A DNA stretch of 64,000 bases, from contig DATJPY010000031.1 in the NCBI GenBank assembly GCA_035506135.1, positions 1 through 64,000 of the forward strand. The letters are read 5' to 3'. Both the position numbers and the translations under genes were made by a program. Positions 25,087-33,949 of this stretch are shown here, in pieces. This stretch comes from DATJPY01 sp035506135 (lineage in GTDB: Bacteria > Myxococcota_A > UBA9160 > PR03). The notes beneath the pieces were generated by a model. That model was not told the origin of the DNA. It worked only from the letters and a program-made list of their open reading frames with translations, and did no database searches. Positions within the stretch are counted from its first letter, which is position 1. Every line of letters starts with the position of its first letter.

Positions 25087-25761
25087 ATGCGGCGCCTCGT
25101 CCCGCTGGCCCTCGTCGCGCTCCTGGTCGGACTCTTCGCGGCCGGTCACCTGGTGCGCGGACAGCTCGGCATCGAGCTGTCGCCCGAGTCGATCCGCTCG
25201 GTGGTCACCGGCTTCGGCTGGAAGGGGCCCGCGATCTACCTCGGGCTCGTCGCGTTCCGCCAGTTCCTGCTGCTGCCCTCGGCGCTGGTGCTGTCGATCG
25301 GCGGCATCGTGTTCGGTGCGGCGATGGGGACCCTGCTCGGCAGCGTGGGCATCGGGCTCTCGGCCGCGTTCAAGTACACCGTCGCGCGCCGCCTCGGGCG
25401 CGAGTGGCTGAGCGGGCGCTTCGGCGCCGCGGTCGAGGCGTTCGAGCACCGCACCGGGGCCGCCGCGCCCGTTCTGGTCGGCCTGGTGACCGCGCATCCC
25501 GCCGGGCCGATGGCGCCCGTGCACTGGGCCGCCGGCTTCGCCGCGGTTCCTGCCCTCTCGTTCGCCGTCGCAGTCGCGCTCGCCGCGCCGCTCCGCGCCT
25601 TCGCCTACGCCTTCTTCGGCTCGACGCTGCTCGAGCCCGGCTCGGCGAGGTTCTGGCTGGCGGGCGGCGTGCTCGCTGCTGCGGTCCTCGCTCCGCTCGC
25701 GCACCGCGGCCTGCGCGAGCGGCTCTGGCGGGGGACCGGGCGCAGCGCCGGCGGCGCGTGA
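25087..25761 (+). CDS. TVP38/TMEM64 (VTT-domain) membrane protein
   Basis: This 224-residue protein has about five or six membrane helices and the VTT/DedA-like signature GLVAFRQFLLLPSALVLSIG, then GIVFGAAMGTLLGSVGIGLS and a VARRLGREW motif. Such proteins are lipid scramblases or flippase-like carriers in eukaryotes and related bacterial DedA proteins recycle undecaprenyl phosphate. ATG at 25087. Its stop overlaps the GTG of the TMTC-like gene as GTGA, so the two are probably coupled and may act on the same lipid or glycan pathway. Confidence 0.82.
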   Translation: MRRLVPLALVALLVGLFAAGHLVRGQLGIELSPESIRSVVTGFGWKGPAIYLGLVAFRQFLLLPSALVLSIGGIVFGAAMGTLLGSVGIGLSAAFKYTVARRLGREWLSGRFGAAVEAFEHRTGAAAPVLVGLVTAHPAGPMAPVHWAAGFAAVPALSFAVAVALAAPLRAFAYAFFGSTLLEPGSARFWLAGGVLAAAVLAPLAHRGLRERLWRGTGRSAGGA

Positions 25762-27557
25762 GACGCGCGCTCCCTCTCGCGCTCGTGCTGCTGGTGTCGA
25801 CCGCTGCGATCGCGGTGCTCTACGCGCGCGCGCTCGGCTACGGGCTCGCGTGGATGGACGAGCGCGAGATCGGGCAGGGCGAGATCGTGCTCGGGGCGGA
25901 CGAGCCGTGGACGGATGCGTTCACGCGGCCGCTGCACCGGAGCGAGCCCGGCATCGCGGCGGCGAACCCGTACTACCGCCCGCTGCAGATCCTGCTGGTC
26001 ACGGCGATCCACCGCGTCGCGGGACCACAGCCGCCCGCGTATCGGGTGGTGTCGCTTGCGCTCGCCGTCGCCACCTGCTTCGCGTTCGGCGCGCTCGCGC
26101 TCGGGCTCTTCGGCCGGCTCGATCTCGCGCTGCTCGCCACGGCGCTCGCGGCGCTCCATCCCGTGGGCATCGAGAGCTGGGTCTGGATCTCCGGGATCGC
26201 CGAGGCGCTGTCGGCGCTCTTCACCATCGCCAGCGTCGGGCTCGGTCTGCTCGCCGCGACCGCCGCGACGCGCGGCCGGGCGCTCGTCCTGGGAGCGCTC
26301 TCGGTCGTCGCGCTCGCGCTCGCCCTGCTGGCGAAGGAGAAGGGCGTTGCGGCACCCGCGCTCCTCGCGGTTGCCCTCGCGGCGCTCCGGCTCGGGCGCC
26401 CGGAGGCGCTCGGGGCGGAGGCGTTGCGGCGGGGCGTCCGGCTCGTCGCGATCGAGGTCGCGCTGCTCGCGGCCTACGTCTTCGTGTGGAGGCCGGCGAT
26501 GCTCGGGAGCGGGCTCGTCCCGGCTCCCCCGATCGGAGGGAGCCGCGCGACGCACATCCTCTCCGCGCTGGCGAGCTGGCCGGCCGATCTCGCCTGGCTC
26601 GTGCTCCCGCTGCGGTCGAGCACCAGCGACGCGGTGCGCGTGGTCCACTCGGTGGCCGATCCGGCGGTCTGGCTCGGAGCCGCGCTCGCGCTCGGCTCGC
26701 TCGCCGCCTTCGCAGCGCTGCTGCGCATCGGGCGGCCGGTCGGCGCGCTCGGCCTGGCCTGGCTCTGGATCGCCTTCCTGCCCTCCGCGAACCTGTTTCC
26801 GCAGATCCACGCGCGCGCCGAGCGCTACCTGTTCCTCTCCGTGTTCGGCGCGGCGCTCCTGGCCGTCGACCTCGCCGACCTCGCGTTCGCGCGCTGGGCG
26901 CCGCGCTGGCGGCGCATCGGGCCGGTCGCCGTGCTCGGGCTCTGCGCGCTCTTCCTGGCGGAGCGCACCTGGGTGCGCACGCCGGACTGGCGCTCGACCC
27001 GCGCGCTCTTCGAGGCGGACGTCGCACGCGATCCGGACTTCCGCGAGGGGCGCTTCCACCTCGCCCACGCGCTCTTCGACGCCCAGCGCTACGCCGATGC
27101 CGACCTCGAGCTTCGCGAGCTGCTCCGCCCCGACGCCTCGACGGGTCCAACCTGGAGCTACGTGAACGAAGTCGGCGTGCGCCAGCTCGCCTGCGCCAAC
27201 GACCTCGCACTGCACCGCGAGGCACAGGTTGAGCGCGACGCGGAGGAGCTCGCGCGCGTCGATCCGGTGCTGGCGGCGGTGCCGGGGCTGCGCGCGTGTC
27301 TCGCGCAGGCCGAGGAGGCGCTCGGGCGCCCCGCGCAGGCGCTCGCGATCTACGAGGGCGTCGCGGCCCAGCTCCCGGGGGACCCGCCGGCCACGATGTC
27401 GCTCGCCATGGCGCGGCTCTACGCGGCGACGGGTCGCCGCGACGAGGCACAGCGCTGGCTCGAGACGGCGCGCCGCGACGGGCCGCGCGAGCCCGGCTTC
27501 GACTTCCAGCTGCGGATGGTGGAGAAGGCGTTGCGGCAGCTCAGCGCGGGAGGATGA
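25758..27557 (+). CDS. TMTC-like polytopic membrane protein with TPR tail
   Basis: This 599-residue protein has about ten membrane helices in residues 5-410 and a soluble C-terminus with three or four TPR-like units (about 420-595, including ARDPDFREGRFHLAHALF, AEEALGRPAQALAIYEGV and RLYAATGRRDEAQRWLETA). This order matches TMTC-type (DUF1736-like) proteins, GT-C fold O-mannosyltransferases in animals. A candidate acidic active-site segment is WMDERE in the first periplasmic loop (about 33-38). Substrate is unknown. GTG start overlaps the TVP38-like gene. It converges on a phosphatase gene with a 17-nt overlap. Confidence 0.72.
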   Translation: MRRALPLALVLLVSTAAIAVLYARALGYGLAWMDEREIGQGEIVLGADEPWTDAFTRPLHRSEPGIAAANPYYRPLQILLVTAIHRVAGPQPPAYRVVSLALAVATCFAFGALALGLFGRLDLALLATALAALHPVGIESWVWISGIAEALSALFTIASVGLGLLAATAATRGRALVLGALSVVALALALLAKEKGVAAPALLAVALAALRLGRPEALGAEALRRGVRLVAIEVALLAAYVFVWRPAMLGSGLVPAPPIGGSRATHILSALASWPADLAWLVLPLRSSTSDAVRVVHSVADPAVWLGAALALGSLAAFAALLRIGRPVGALGLAWLWIAFLPSANLFPQIHARAERYLFLSVFGAALLAVDLADLAFARWAPRWRRIGPVAVLGLCALFLAERTWVRTPDWRSTRALFEADVARDPDFREGRFHLAHALFDAQRYADADLELRELLRPDASTGPTWSYVNEVGVRQLACANDLALHREAQVERDAEELARVDPVLAAVPGLRACLAQAEEALGRPAQALAIYEGVAAQLPGDPPATMSLAMARLYAATGRRDEAQRWLETARRDGPREPGFDFQLRMVEKALRQLSAGG

Positions 27558-28236
27558 GGGTCCACCGACCCGAGCTGTCGATCGCGATCTCGCGCCAGGT
27601 GCCCTCGTCGATGAAGTTCTTGCGGTAGCTCGCGACGAGCGGCGTGCCGGCGGCGCGCCCCAGCAGCGCCGCGGCGATCTCGCCGTGCGTCACCACGACC
27701 ACGGCGTGTCCCGCGTGCGCCTCGGCGATCGCCGCGATGGCGTGCTCGGCGCGCGCGAGCCCGTCGGCGAGCGACTCGCCTTCCGCCGGGCGCGGGTCCT
27801 TGCCGGTGTCGAAGTTGCGCGTCCGCCAGCGCCAGTCGAGCGCGGCCTTCTCGCTGCCGGCCGAGAGCGAGGCGAAGGCGGGGTCGACATCCGGCGGCGT
27901 CGGGAGGCCGAGCGCTCGCGCGATGGCCTGCGCGGTCTGCTGCGCGCGCCGCGCCGGCGACGTATACACCGCGACGATGTCGTGGCCGACGAGCGCCTTG
28001 CCGAGGCGCTCGGCCTGCTCGAGACCCTTCGGCGTGAGCGCGTCGAGCTGGTCGTCGGTCATGCCCTTCGGACGCAGGATGCGGGGCACGTTCTTCCACG
28101 CCTGCGCGTGGCGCACGACGTAGACGCGCAGCACCGGCGCGGTAGCGGGCGGCTCCGCCGCCGCCGGCTGCACGGCCGCGAGCAGCAGTACGAGGAGCAG
28201 GGCGATTCTCTCGCGGCGCAGGCTTCCCTCTTGCAT
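27541..28236 (-). CDS. Exported histidine phosphatase
   Basis: This 231-residue protein has a predicted signal peptide (about 1-30, hydrophobic LLLVLLLAAV) and a histidine phosphatase branch 1 domain: VYVVRHAQAWKN with the phospho-accepting His of RHA, TSPARRAQQTAQAIA, GESLADGLARAEHA and VVVVTHGEIAAAL with the second His. It probably hydrolyses a phosphomonoester in the periplasm; the substrate is unknown. The ATG at 28236 overlaps the upstream stop by one base (TGATG). The 3' end overlaps the convergent TPR gene by 17 nt. Confidence 0.85.
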   Translation of the reverse strand: MQEGSLRRERIALLLVLLLAAVQPAAAEPPATAPVLRVYVVRHAQAWKNVPRILRPKGMTDDQLDALTPKGLEQAERLGKALVGHDIVAVYTSPARRAQQTAQAIARALGLPTPPDVDPAFASLSAGSEKAALDWRWRTRNFDTGKDPRPAEGESLADGLARAEHAIAAIAEAHAGHAVVVVTHGEIAAALLGRAAGTPLVASYRKNFIDEGTWREIAIDSSGRWTLILPR

Positions 28237-29057
28237 CAGAGCGCGTCGGCCACCTCCTCGAAGAACGCAACCGCGGCGGCCTCGGCGTCGGCGCCGCACG
28301 CCAGCCCTGGAGGCGCGGCGGCGCGCAGCTCGCGATAGAGCTCGATCGCGGCGCGCACCGCCCGCGCGCAGTCACCGGGGTCGTGGAGTGCCACCGTCGC
28401 GCCGAGCCGCTCGACGCACTCCGGAGCGCGCTCCTCGAGGCGGCGCACGCCGTTCGGCTGGGCGCCGCGCGCCGCGAGCAGCAGGGGACCGAAGACCCGC
28501 GCGCGCAGGAAGCCCAGGCCGTCGAGCACCTCGAAGACCTCGCCGCGCGCGAGCTTCGCGGCGAGGTAGTGGACCCAGGTCCAGAAGCGATCCTCGATCC
28601 ACTGCGGCCGCGGCGCGGGATAGGCCGGCGCGCTCTCGCCGAGCACGCGCGCGAGACGCCCGGCGCGATCGAAGAGCACGGCGTTCTCGTCGACCCGATG
28701 TCCCGCGTCCGGCAGCGCCAGGAACTTCAGGTCGACGTGGAGCAGGGGAGGGCCGTAGAGACAGATCAGGAGCCGCATCTCGCCCACGTGCTCGCCGACG
28801 AAGCTCGCGAGCAGGGGGCCGAGCGACCGGGCGATCGCCTGGCGCTCGTGCAGGACGGCGTCGAGGGTGTCGGGCTCGACCGCGATCACGAGATCGAGAT
28901 CGGAGTGCCGGTCCACCTCGGCGCGGGCGAACGAGCCGGCCGCGGCGACGCCCACGATCCGCGGGTCGGCGCCGAGACGCGGGAGCGCCGTCGACAGGAA
29001 GTCTGTGTGCGCCTGCGGGAGCGGCGGCCACGCGCTGCGATCGAAGGGATCGCGCAG
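28236..29057 (-). CDS. Pol beta-fold nucleotidyltransferase-domain protein
   Basis: This protein contains the minimal nucleotidyltransferase motif AAGSFARAEVDRHSDLDLVI, where GSFA and the Asp pair of SDLDL bind nucleotide and metal. A third Asp may be in LLHVDLKFL. It resembles stand-alone nucleotidyltransferases of unknown target, with a helical C-terminus. No ATG, GTG or TTG lies ahead of the first helix and strand; the frame opens only at a TGA near 29066. A CTG at 29057 gives 273 residues and has AAAGGGG 7 bases upstream. The nearest conventional start, GTG 28955, would remove the helix before the GS motif. I chose CTG. Confidence 0.7.
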   Translation of the reverse strand: MRDPFDRSAWPPLPQAHTDFLSTALPRLGADPRIVGVAAAGSFARAEVDRHSDLDLVIAVEPDTLDAVLHERQAIARSLGPLLASFVGEHVGEMRLLICLYGPPLLHVDLKFLALPDAGHRVDENAVLFDRAGRLARVLGESAPAYPAPRPQWIEDRFWTWVHYLAAKLARGEVFEVLDGLGFLRARVFGPLLLAARGAQPNGVRRLEERAPECVERLGATVALHDPGDCARAVRAAIELYRELRAAAPPGLACGADAEAAAVAFFEEVADAL

Positions 29058-29058
29058 G

Positions 29059-31272
29059 CTAGCGCCCCTTTGTCAGCCGATCGATGTCGATCCCGTGCCT
29101 CTGGTTCGGGTCGAGCTGCTGCATCATTCGCTCGAGTGCCGCGCCCTTCGGCTGCGCCTCGGCGACGCGCTGCAGCACGTAGGCCTGGATCAGTCGAACG
29201 TCGTCCTGCGTGAGGACGTCGCCGAACGGGGGCATCCCCTTCTCGGCCCGCGTGCCGCCGAGGACGATGTCGCTCCAGTGCGCGTGCGTGTCCGCCGACG
29301 CGAAGCGCAGGTCCGGCAGCGCGCCCCCGCCGACCGCCTTCATGCCGTGGCACACGGCGCACCACTCGTGGAAGAGGCCGCTTCCGCGGCGCAGCTCCGA
29401 CGCGCTGGCCTGGATCGAGACGGGCGCCGGCGGCGGCGTGGTCGGGAAGGGAGCGGGCGGCGGCAGCTCGGCCTTGCCGCCGAGCGCGAACGTCAGCACG
29501 CGGCCGACGCTCTGCACGCGCGGCTTGGCGGCCGCCTCGCCGAAGGCCAATGCGTAGGCGCCGCCCCAGCCCGCCATCACCGTCACGTACTGGACCCCGT
29601 CGACGAGATACGTGATCGGCGCGGCGATGACGCCGGTGCCGGCGGGCGCCTGCCACAGCAGCTTGCCGTCGGTCGCGCGGTAGGCGACGAAGCGCCCGTC
29701 CGCCGTGCCCTGGAACACGAGATTCCCCGCAGTCGTCAGCGTGCCGCCGTTCCACGCCGAGTCGTAAGGCGCTCGCCAGATCTCGCGCTGCTCGACCGGG
29801 TCCCACGCGAGCAGCCGCCCCTTCACGGCGTCGCTCCAGCCGTCGGGGAAGCTGCCGAAGGCGTCGAACGCGGTGCCCGTGTTCCAGTGGCCGGGCTTGT
29901 ACTCGAACTCCTTGTCGAGGGCGTGCGCGGCCGAGATGTCCTGCGCAGGGATGTAGACGAGCCCCGTCTTCGGGTTGAACGACATCGGCTGCCAGTTGTG
30001 GCCGCCGAGCGTCGACGGCGACACCACGCGCATGCGCCTCGAGTAGTCGCCGAGCCCGGACTCGATCGGCACGCCGGTCTTCGGGTCGACGGCCTTGGCC
30101 CAGGTGACCTTCACGTAGGCCTTGGCCGAGAGGAACTCGCCGGTCGCGCGGTCGAGCACGTAGAAGAAGCCGTTCTTCGGCGCCTGCATGATCACCTTGC
30201 GCGGCTTCCCGTCGATCTCGAGGTCGGCCAGGATCAGCTGCTGCGTCGCGGTGTAGTCCCAGGAGTCGCCCGGCGTGGTCTGGTAGTACCAGACCAGCTC
30301 GCCGGTGGCGGGCCGCAGCGCCACGATCGAGGAGAGGAACAGGTTGGCGCCGCCGCCGGGGCTGCGAAGCTGGCGCGCCCACGGCGAGCCGTTGCCGGTC
30401 CCGACGTAGAGCAGCCCGAGCTCGGGGTCGTAGGCCATCGAGTCCCAGACCGTCCCGCCGCCGCCCTGCACCCACCAGCGGCCGTGCCAGGTCTTCGCGG
30501 CGCGCGCGAGCGCCTTCGATTCGAACGGCTTCGAGGGGTCGCCCGGGACCGTGTAGAAGCGCCAGACCATGGCGCCGGTCTCGGCGTCGTACGCGGAGAC
30601 GTAGCCGCGCACGCCGAGCTCCGCGCCGCCGTTGCCGATCACGACCTTGCCCTCGACCACGCGCGGCGCGCCGGTGATGGTGTAGGGCCGCTCGGGGTCG
30701 ACCGTCAGCGTCTCCCAGAGCTTGTGGCCGGTGGCGGCGTCGAGGGCGATGAGCCGCCCGTCGAGCGCGCCGAGGAAGACCTTGCCCTTGTAGACGGCGA
30801 CACCGCGGTTCACCACGTCGCAGCAGGCCAGCCGGCCGTAGCGCCGCGGCACCTCGGGATCGAAGCTCCAGAGCAGGCGGCCGGCGCGCGCGTCGATGGC
30901 GTACACCACGCTCCACGGGCCGGTGGCGAACAGCACGCCGTCGACGGCCAGCGGGGTGGCCTCGATGCCGCGATGCGTGCCGAGGTCGATGCTCCAGGCG
31001 AGGCCGAGCTTCGCGACGTTGCTCTCGTTCACCAGGTCGAGCGGGCTCATGCGCCGCTCGTCGTAGGTGCGTCCGTGGGTCAGCCAGTCGCCGCGGTCGG
31101 CGTCGGCGGCGCGCAGCCGCGCGTCGTCGATCGCACCCGTGGCGTGCGCGATGCGGTCGCGCAGCGCGCTCACCTGCTGCGGGGTCGGCGCGGCCGGCTT
31201 CGCCGGCGCCTTCGGGCCCGGCGCGCACGCGGCGAGCGCGAGAAGCAGGCCGATCCACGGCGTCCGGCGCAT
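29059..31272 (-). CDS. PQQ-dependent alcohol dehydrogenase with haem c domain (quinohaemoprotein)
   Basis: This 737-residue exported protein has a lipoprotein-type signal (LALAAC), an eight-bladed quinoprotein propeller and a C-terminal cytochrome c domain. The propeller shows the vicinal disulfide CC that packs on PQQ (LACCDVV), GDSWDYTATQ with the candidate catalytic Asp, GGHNWQP and repeated Trp-docking segments such as ATGHKLWETLTV. The haem site is CAVCH, and a Met ligand candidate is in GMPPFGD. This is the layout of type II quinohaemoprotein alcohol dehydrogenases, which oxidise alcohols in the periplasm and pass electrons to the respiratory chain. The substrate is unknown. The stop TAG is followed at once by the CTG-start nucleotidyltransferase. 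Confidence 0.9.
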   Translation of the reverse strand: MRRTPWIGLLLALAACAPGPKAPAKPAAPTPQQVSALRDRIAHATGAIDDARLRAADADRGDWLTHGRTYDERRMSPLDLVNESNVAKLGLAWSIDLGTHRGIEATPLAVDGVLFATGPWSVVYAIDARAGRLLWSFDPEVPRRYGRLACCDVVNRGVAVYKGKVFLGALDGRLIALDAATGHKLWETLTVDPERPYTITGAPRVVEGKVVIGNGGAELGVRGYVSAYDAETGAMVWRFYTVPGDPSKPFESKALARAAKTWHGRWWVQGGGGTVWDSMAYDPELGLLYVGTGNGSPWARQLRSPGGGANLFLSSIVALRPATGELVWYYQTTPGDSWDYTATQQLILADLEIDGKPRKVIMQAPKNGFFYVLDRATGEFLSAKAYVKVTWAKAVDPKTGVPIESGLGDYSRRMRVVSPSTLGGHNWQPMSFNPKTGLVYIPAQDISAAHALDKEFEYKPGHWNTGTAFDAFGSFPDGWSDAVKGRLLAWDPVEQREIWRAPYDSAWNGGTLTTAGNLVFQGTADGRFVAYRATDGKLLWQAPAGTGVIAAPITYLVDGVQYVTVMAGWGGAYALAFGEAAAKPRVQSVGRVLTFALGGKAELPPPAPFPTTPPPAPVSIQASASELRRGSGLFHEWCAVCHGMKAVGGGALPDLRFASADTHAHWSDIVLGGTRAEKGMPPFGDVLTQDDVRLIQAYVLQRVAEAQPKGAALERMMQQLDPNQRHGIDIDRLTKGR
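29065..29071 (-). promoter_or_regulatory. Ribosome binding site supporting the CTG start at 29057
   Basis: On the minus strand AAAGGGG sits 7 bases before the CTG at 29057, a normal Shine-Dalgarno distance. No ATG, GTG or TTG in the same frame is near. This site decides the choice of start for the nucleotidyltransferase gene. Confidence 0.5.
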
Positions 31273-31322
31273 GGTCCCTCCCCCTCCGGCGCGCCGCAGC
31301 ATACCTCGCCGCCCGCCGCCCC

Positions 31323-31688
31323 TCACGCCTCTCCGATGCGCGCCAGGATGACGTCGAGCAACGCGGGGTGTACGCCGAGCGGAGGCGACACGCGCATCGA
31401 CACTCCTGGGTGTCGACTGGCGGCCTCGGCGACGAGGTCGGGCACCCCGCCCGCGGCGTGGTCGCCGGGCGCCAGGAAGTACGGGTGGACCACGATCTCG
31501 CGCGCGCCGTCGGATACGCAGGCCTCGATCCCCTCGACCAGGGTTGGCGGGGCGAGCGCGAGGTGCGCCACGCGCACGATGTCGTCCGGGAGGCGCCTCC
31601 GCAGCAGCGCCGCGACCTGCTCGAGCACGGCGTTGGCCTCGGCGCGCCGGCTGCCGTGGTCGACCAGCAGGATGGCCCGCTTCGTCAC
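31323..31688 (-). CDS. cbiX: CbiX-type sirohydrochlorin cobaltochelatase
   Basis: This 121-residue single-domain chelatase (CbiX-small type) has AILLVDHGSRRAEANAVLE at the start with the metal-binding His of DHGS, and the second block IVVHPYFLAPGDHAAGGVPDLV with His and Glu/His ligands. It inserts cobalt (or iron or nickel) in sirohydrochlorin for B12 or sirohaem/F430. GTG start at 31688 overlaps the trans-sulfuration gene stop (GTGA). The B12-binding radical SAM enzyme elsewhere in the window shows that cobalamin is used, which makes a B12 role plausible. Confidence 0.88.
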   Translation of the reverse strand: MTKRAILLVDHGSRRAEANAVLEQVAALLRRRLPDDIVRVAHLALAPPTLVEGIEACVSDGAREIVVHPYFLAPGDHAAGGVPDLVAEAASRHPGVSMRVSPPLGVHPALLDVILARIGEA

Positions 31689-32827
31689 GTCCTGGCGAGC
31701 GCCCGGAGGAGGTCGTCGCACAGGTCGCCCGCGTCCTCGAGGCCGATCGAGAGCCGCACCACCGCCTCGGTCAGGCCCTTCCTGCGCTTCTCCTCGGGCG
31801 GGAAGGCCGCGTGGCTCATCGACCACGGGTAGCCGATCAGCGACTCGACGCCGCCGAGGCTCTCGCCCAGCGAGAACAGCTCCGTCGACTCGCAGAGCCG
31901 ACGCGCGGCGGCCTCGCCGCCGCGCAGCTCGATCGTCACCATGCCGCCGAAGCCGCGCATCTGGCGCCGCGCCAGCGCGAAGCCCGGCTGGTCGGGGAAG
32001 CCGGGCCAGTGCACGGCCGCGATCTCGGGTCTTCCGCGCAGCGTCTCGGCGACCAGGCGCGCGTTCGCCTCGTGCTGCCGCATGCGGAGCGCGAGCGTCT
32101 TGAGCCCGCGCAGGGTGAGCCACGCATCCCACGGTCCGGGAATACCTCCCGTCGCGTTCTGCGCGAACTTGAGCCGCCCGTAGAGGTCCTCGTCCCGCAC
32201 CACGACGGCGCCGCCGATCACGTCGGAGTGGCCGCCGATGTACTTGGTGGTCGAGTGCACCACCACGTCGCTCCCGAGCTCGAGCGGGTTCTGCAGGTAG
32301 GGCGTCGCGAAGGTGTTGTCGACCACGAGCCAGGCGCCGTGTCGGTGCGCGATCTCGGCGCAGGCGGCCAGGTCGACGATGCGCAGCATCGGGTTCGTCG
32401 GGCTCTCGACCCAGACCATCCGCGTCGACGCCTCGATCGCCTTGGCGATCTCCTCGGGCCGCAGCGCGTCGACGTAGCTGAAGCGCACGCCGTACTCCGG
32501 CAGCAGGCGGCTGAAGAGCCGATAGGAGCCGCCGTAGAGGTCGTCGGCGACGACCACGTGGTCGCCGGCCCGCACGAGCTGCATGGTGCCCGCGATGGCA
32601 GCCATGCCCGACGCGTACGCCAGCGCGAAGAGTCCGCCTTCGAGCGACGCGAGGCAGCTCTCGAGCGCGGCGCGCGTCGGGTTGCCGCTGCGCGAGTACT
32701 CGAAGCCGCGGTGCTGGCCGATCGCGTCCTGGGTGTAGGTGACGGTCTGGTAGACGGGCACGATGGTCGCGCCGGTGGCGGGATCGGCGTCCTGCCCGGC
32801 ATGGATCGCGCGGGTCTCGAACTTCAT
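31685..32827 (-). CDS. PLP-dependent trans-sulfuration enzyme (cystathionine gamma-lyase/synthase family)
   Basis: This 380-residue Cys/Met metabolism enzyme has the full family blocks: PVYQTVTYTQ, FEYSRSGNPTRAALE, ASGMAAI, VVDNTFATPYLQNPLELG with the PLP Asp, and the Lys in VHSTTKYIGGHSD. GESLGGVESLI and the C-terminal RLSIGLED also fit cystathionine gamma-lyase, cystathionine gamma-synthase and O-acetylhomoserine sulfhydrylase; these cannot be told apart with confidence. ATG (MKFETRAIHAG) at 32827. The gene sits between a ferredoxin and CbiX in a minus-strand run. Confidence 0.9.
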   Translation of the reverse strand: MKFETRAIHAGQDADPATGATIVPVYQTVTYTQDAIGQHRGFEYSRSGNPTRAALESCLASLEGGLFALAYASGMAAIAGTMQLVRAGDHVVVADDLYGGSYRLFSRLLPEYGVRFSYVDALRPEEIAKAIEASTRMVWVESPTNPMLRIVDLAACAEIAHRHGAWLVVDNTFATPYLQNPLELGSDVVVHSTTKYIGGHSDVIGGAVVVRDEDLYGRLKFAQNATGGIPGPWDAWLTLRGLKTLALRMRQHEANARLVAETLRGRPEIAAVHWPGFPDQPGFALARRQMRGFGGMVTIELRGGEAAARRLCESTELFSLGESLGGVESLIGYPWSMSHAAFPPEEKRRKGLTEAVVRLSIGLEDAGDLCDDLLRALART

Positions 32828-32832
32828 GGTCC

Positions 32833-33120
32833 TCACCAGTAGAGCGCCGTCACCTCGACGTCACCCCGGATGCGCGCCTGGCACGCGAGGCGCAGGTCGG
32901 GCGGGAGCCGATTTCGCTGCTTGCCGCGCCTCTCGTCGGGCGACTCGGGATCGAGCTCGCTCGCGCCCGCGAGCACGCGCAGGCCGCAGCGACCGCACAG
33001 CGCCTCCGCGCCACAGGCGCGCGCGATCGGGAGCCCAGCCGCGAGCACCGCATCGAGCAACGTGCTCCCCGCGGGCACCTCGACTGACGAGCCCGAAGGC
33101 TGGAAGCCGACGCGCGCCAT
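32833..33120 (-). CDS. [2Fe-2S] ferredoxin
   Basis: This 95-residue protein carries the cluster ligands in ACGAEALCGRC (Cys-x5-Cys-x2-Cys) and a fourth Cys in LACQARI near the C-terminus, the spacing typical of adrenodoxin/bacterial [2Fe-2S] ferredoxins. It likely carries electrons in a cytoplasmic reaction, perhaps for a radical SAM or a hydroxylase. ATG at 33120. It lies 5 bases before the trans-sulfuration gene. Sulfur metabolism may link them. Confidence 0.82.
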   Translation of the reverse strand: MARVGFQPSGSSVEVPAGSTLLDAVLAAGLPIARACGAEALCGRCGLRVLAGASELDPESPDERRGKQRNRLPPDLRLACQARIRGDVEVTALYW

Positions 33121-33223
33121 CGGCGCCAGCATACGCGAGGCGTCGCGCACCACCAACCGGATGGTCGAGAGCGTGACCGCGAGTCATTGCCTTGGCGACG
33201 CGGGCTCTTCTACCCTGCCGGCC

Positions 33224-33949
33224 ATGCCGACCGCCGGCATCGTCGTCATCGGCAACGAGATCCTCTCCGGCAAGGTGGTCGACGCCAACTCGCCCTATCT
33301 GTGCCGCGAGCTCCGCGCGCTCGGCGTCGACGTCGAGCGCATCGTGACGATTCCCGACGCGGTCGACGTGATCGCCGGCGAGGTCGGCTCGATGAGCCGC
33401 AGCTACGACTGGGTGTTCACGTCGGGCGGTGTCGGGCCGACCCACGACGACCTCACCATGGACGGCATCGCGAAGGCATTCGGCGTCCCGGTCGAGGTCA
33501 ACGACACGCTGGTCGCGCGCATCGAGCGGGCGCAGGGCCACGCAGCGAACGAGAGCCTGCTCAAGATGGCGGCGCTTCCGGCCGGCGCCGTGCTGATCGA
33601 CGCGGGCGACCTGTGGTTCCCCGTCGTGGTGGTCGGCAACGTCCACATCTTCCCGGGCATCCCGGACCTTCTCCGGAAGAAGTTCGACTCGATCCGCTCG
33701 CGCTTCCAGGGCGTGCCGTTCGTGCTGCGGCGCGTGTACGTGCGCCGGCGCGAGAGCGACATCGCGGCCGACCTCAACCAGCTCCTGGCGAAGTTCCCCG
33801 ACCTGATGCTCGGGTCGTATCCACGGACGGGCGAGGCCGATTTCCACGTGCTGCTGACGCTCGAGTCGCGCGACGGGGACTACGTCGAGCGCGCGCTCGG
33901 CGCGCTGCTCGAGCGGCTGCCCGCCGATGCGATCCACAAGGTGGAGTGA
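33224..33949 (+). CDS. Molybdopterin-binding (MoaB/CinA N-terminal-like) protein
   Basis: This 241-residue protein has the MoCF-like fold of CinA N-terminal and of archaeal/eukaryotic FAD synthase-associated domains: GIVVIGNEILSGKVVDANS, DWVFTSGGVGPTHDDLT and the FPGIPDLLRKKF segment. It lacks the CinA C-terminal nicotinamide-nucleotide amidase domain. A nucleotide pyrophosphatase or cofactor-handling role is likely. ATG at 33224. Its TGA is directly followed by CTG, the apparent start of the next gene in the same frame. Confidence 0.82.
   Translation: MPTAGIVVIGNEILSGKVVDANSPYLCRELRALGVDVERIVTIPDAVDVIAGEVGSMSRSYDWVFTSGGVGPTHDDLTMDGIAKAFGVPVEVNDTLVARIERAQGHAANESLLKMAALPAGAVLIDAGDLWFPVVVVGNVHIFPGIPDLLRKKFDSIRSRFQGVPFVLRRVYVRRRESDIAADLNQLLAKFPDLMLGSYPRTGEADFHVLLTLESRDGDYVERALGALLERLPADAIHKVE
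33938..33946 (+). promoter_or_regulatory. Ribosome binding site supporting the CTG start at 33950
   Basis: AAGGTGGAG lies 3 bases before the CTG at 33950, with the AGGTGG core 5 bases away. A TGA immediately precedes the CTG in the same frame, so no start further upstream is possible. The next conventional start (ATG 34010) would cut into the first membrane segment. Confidence 0.5.
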
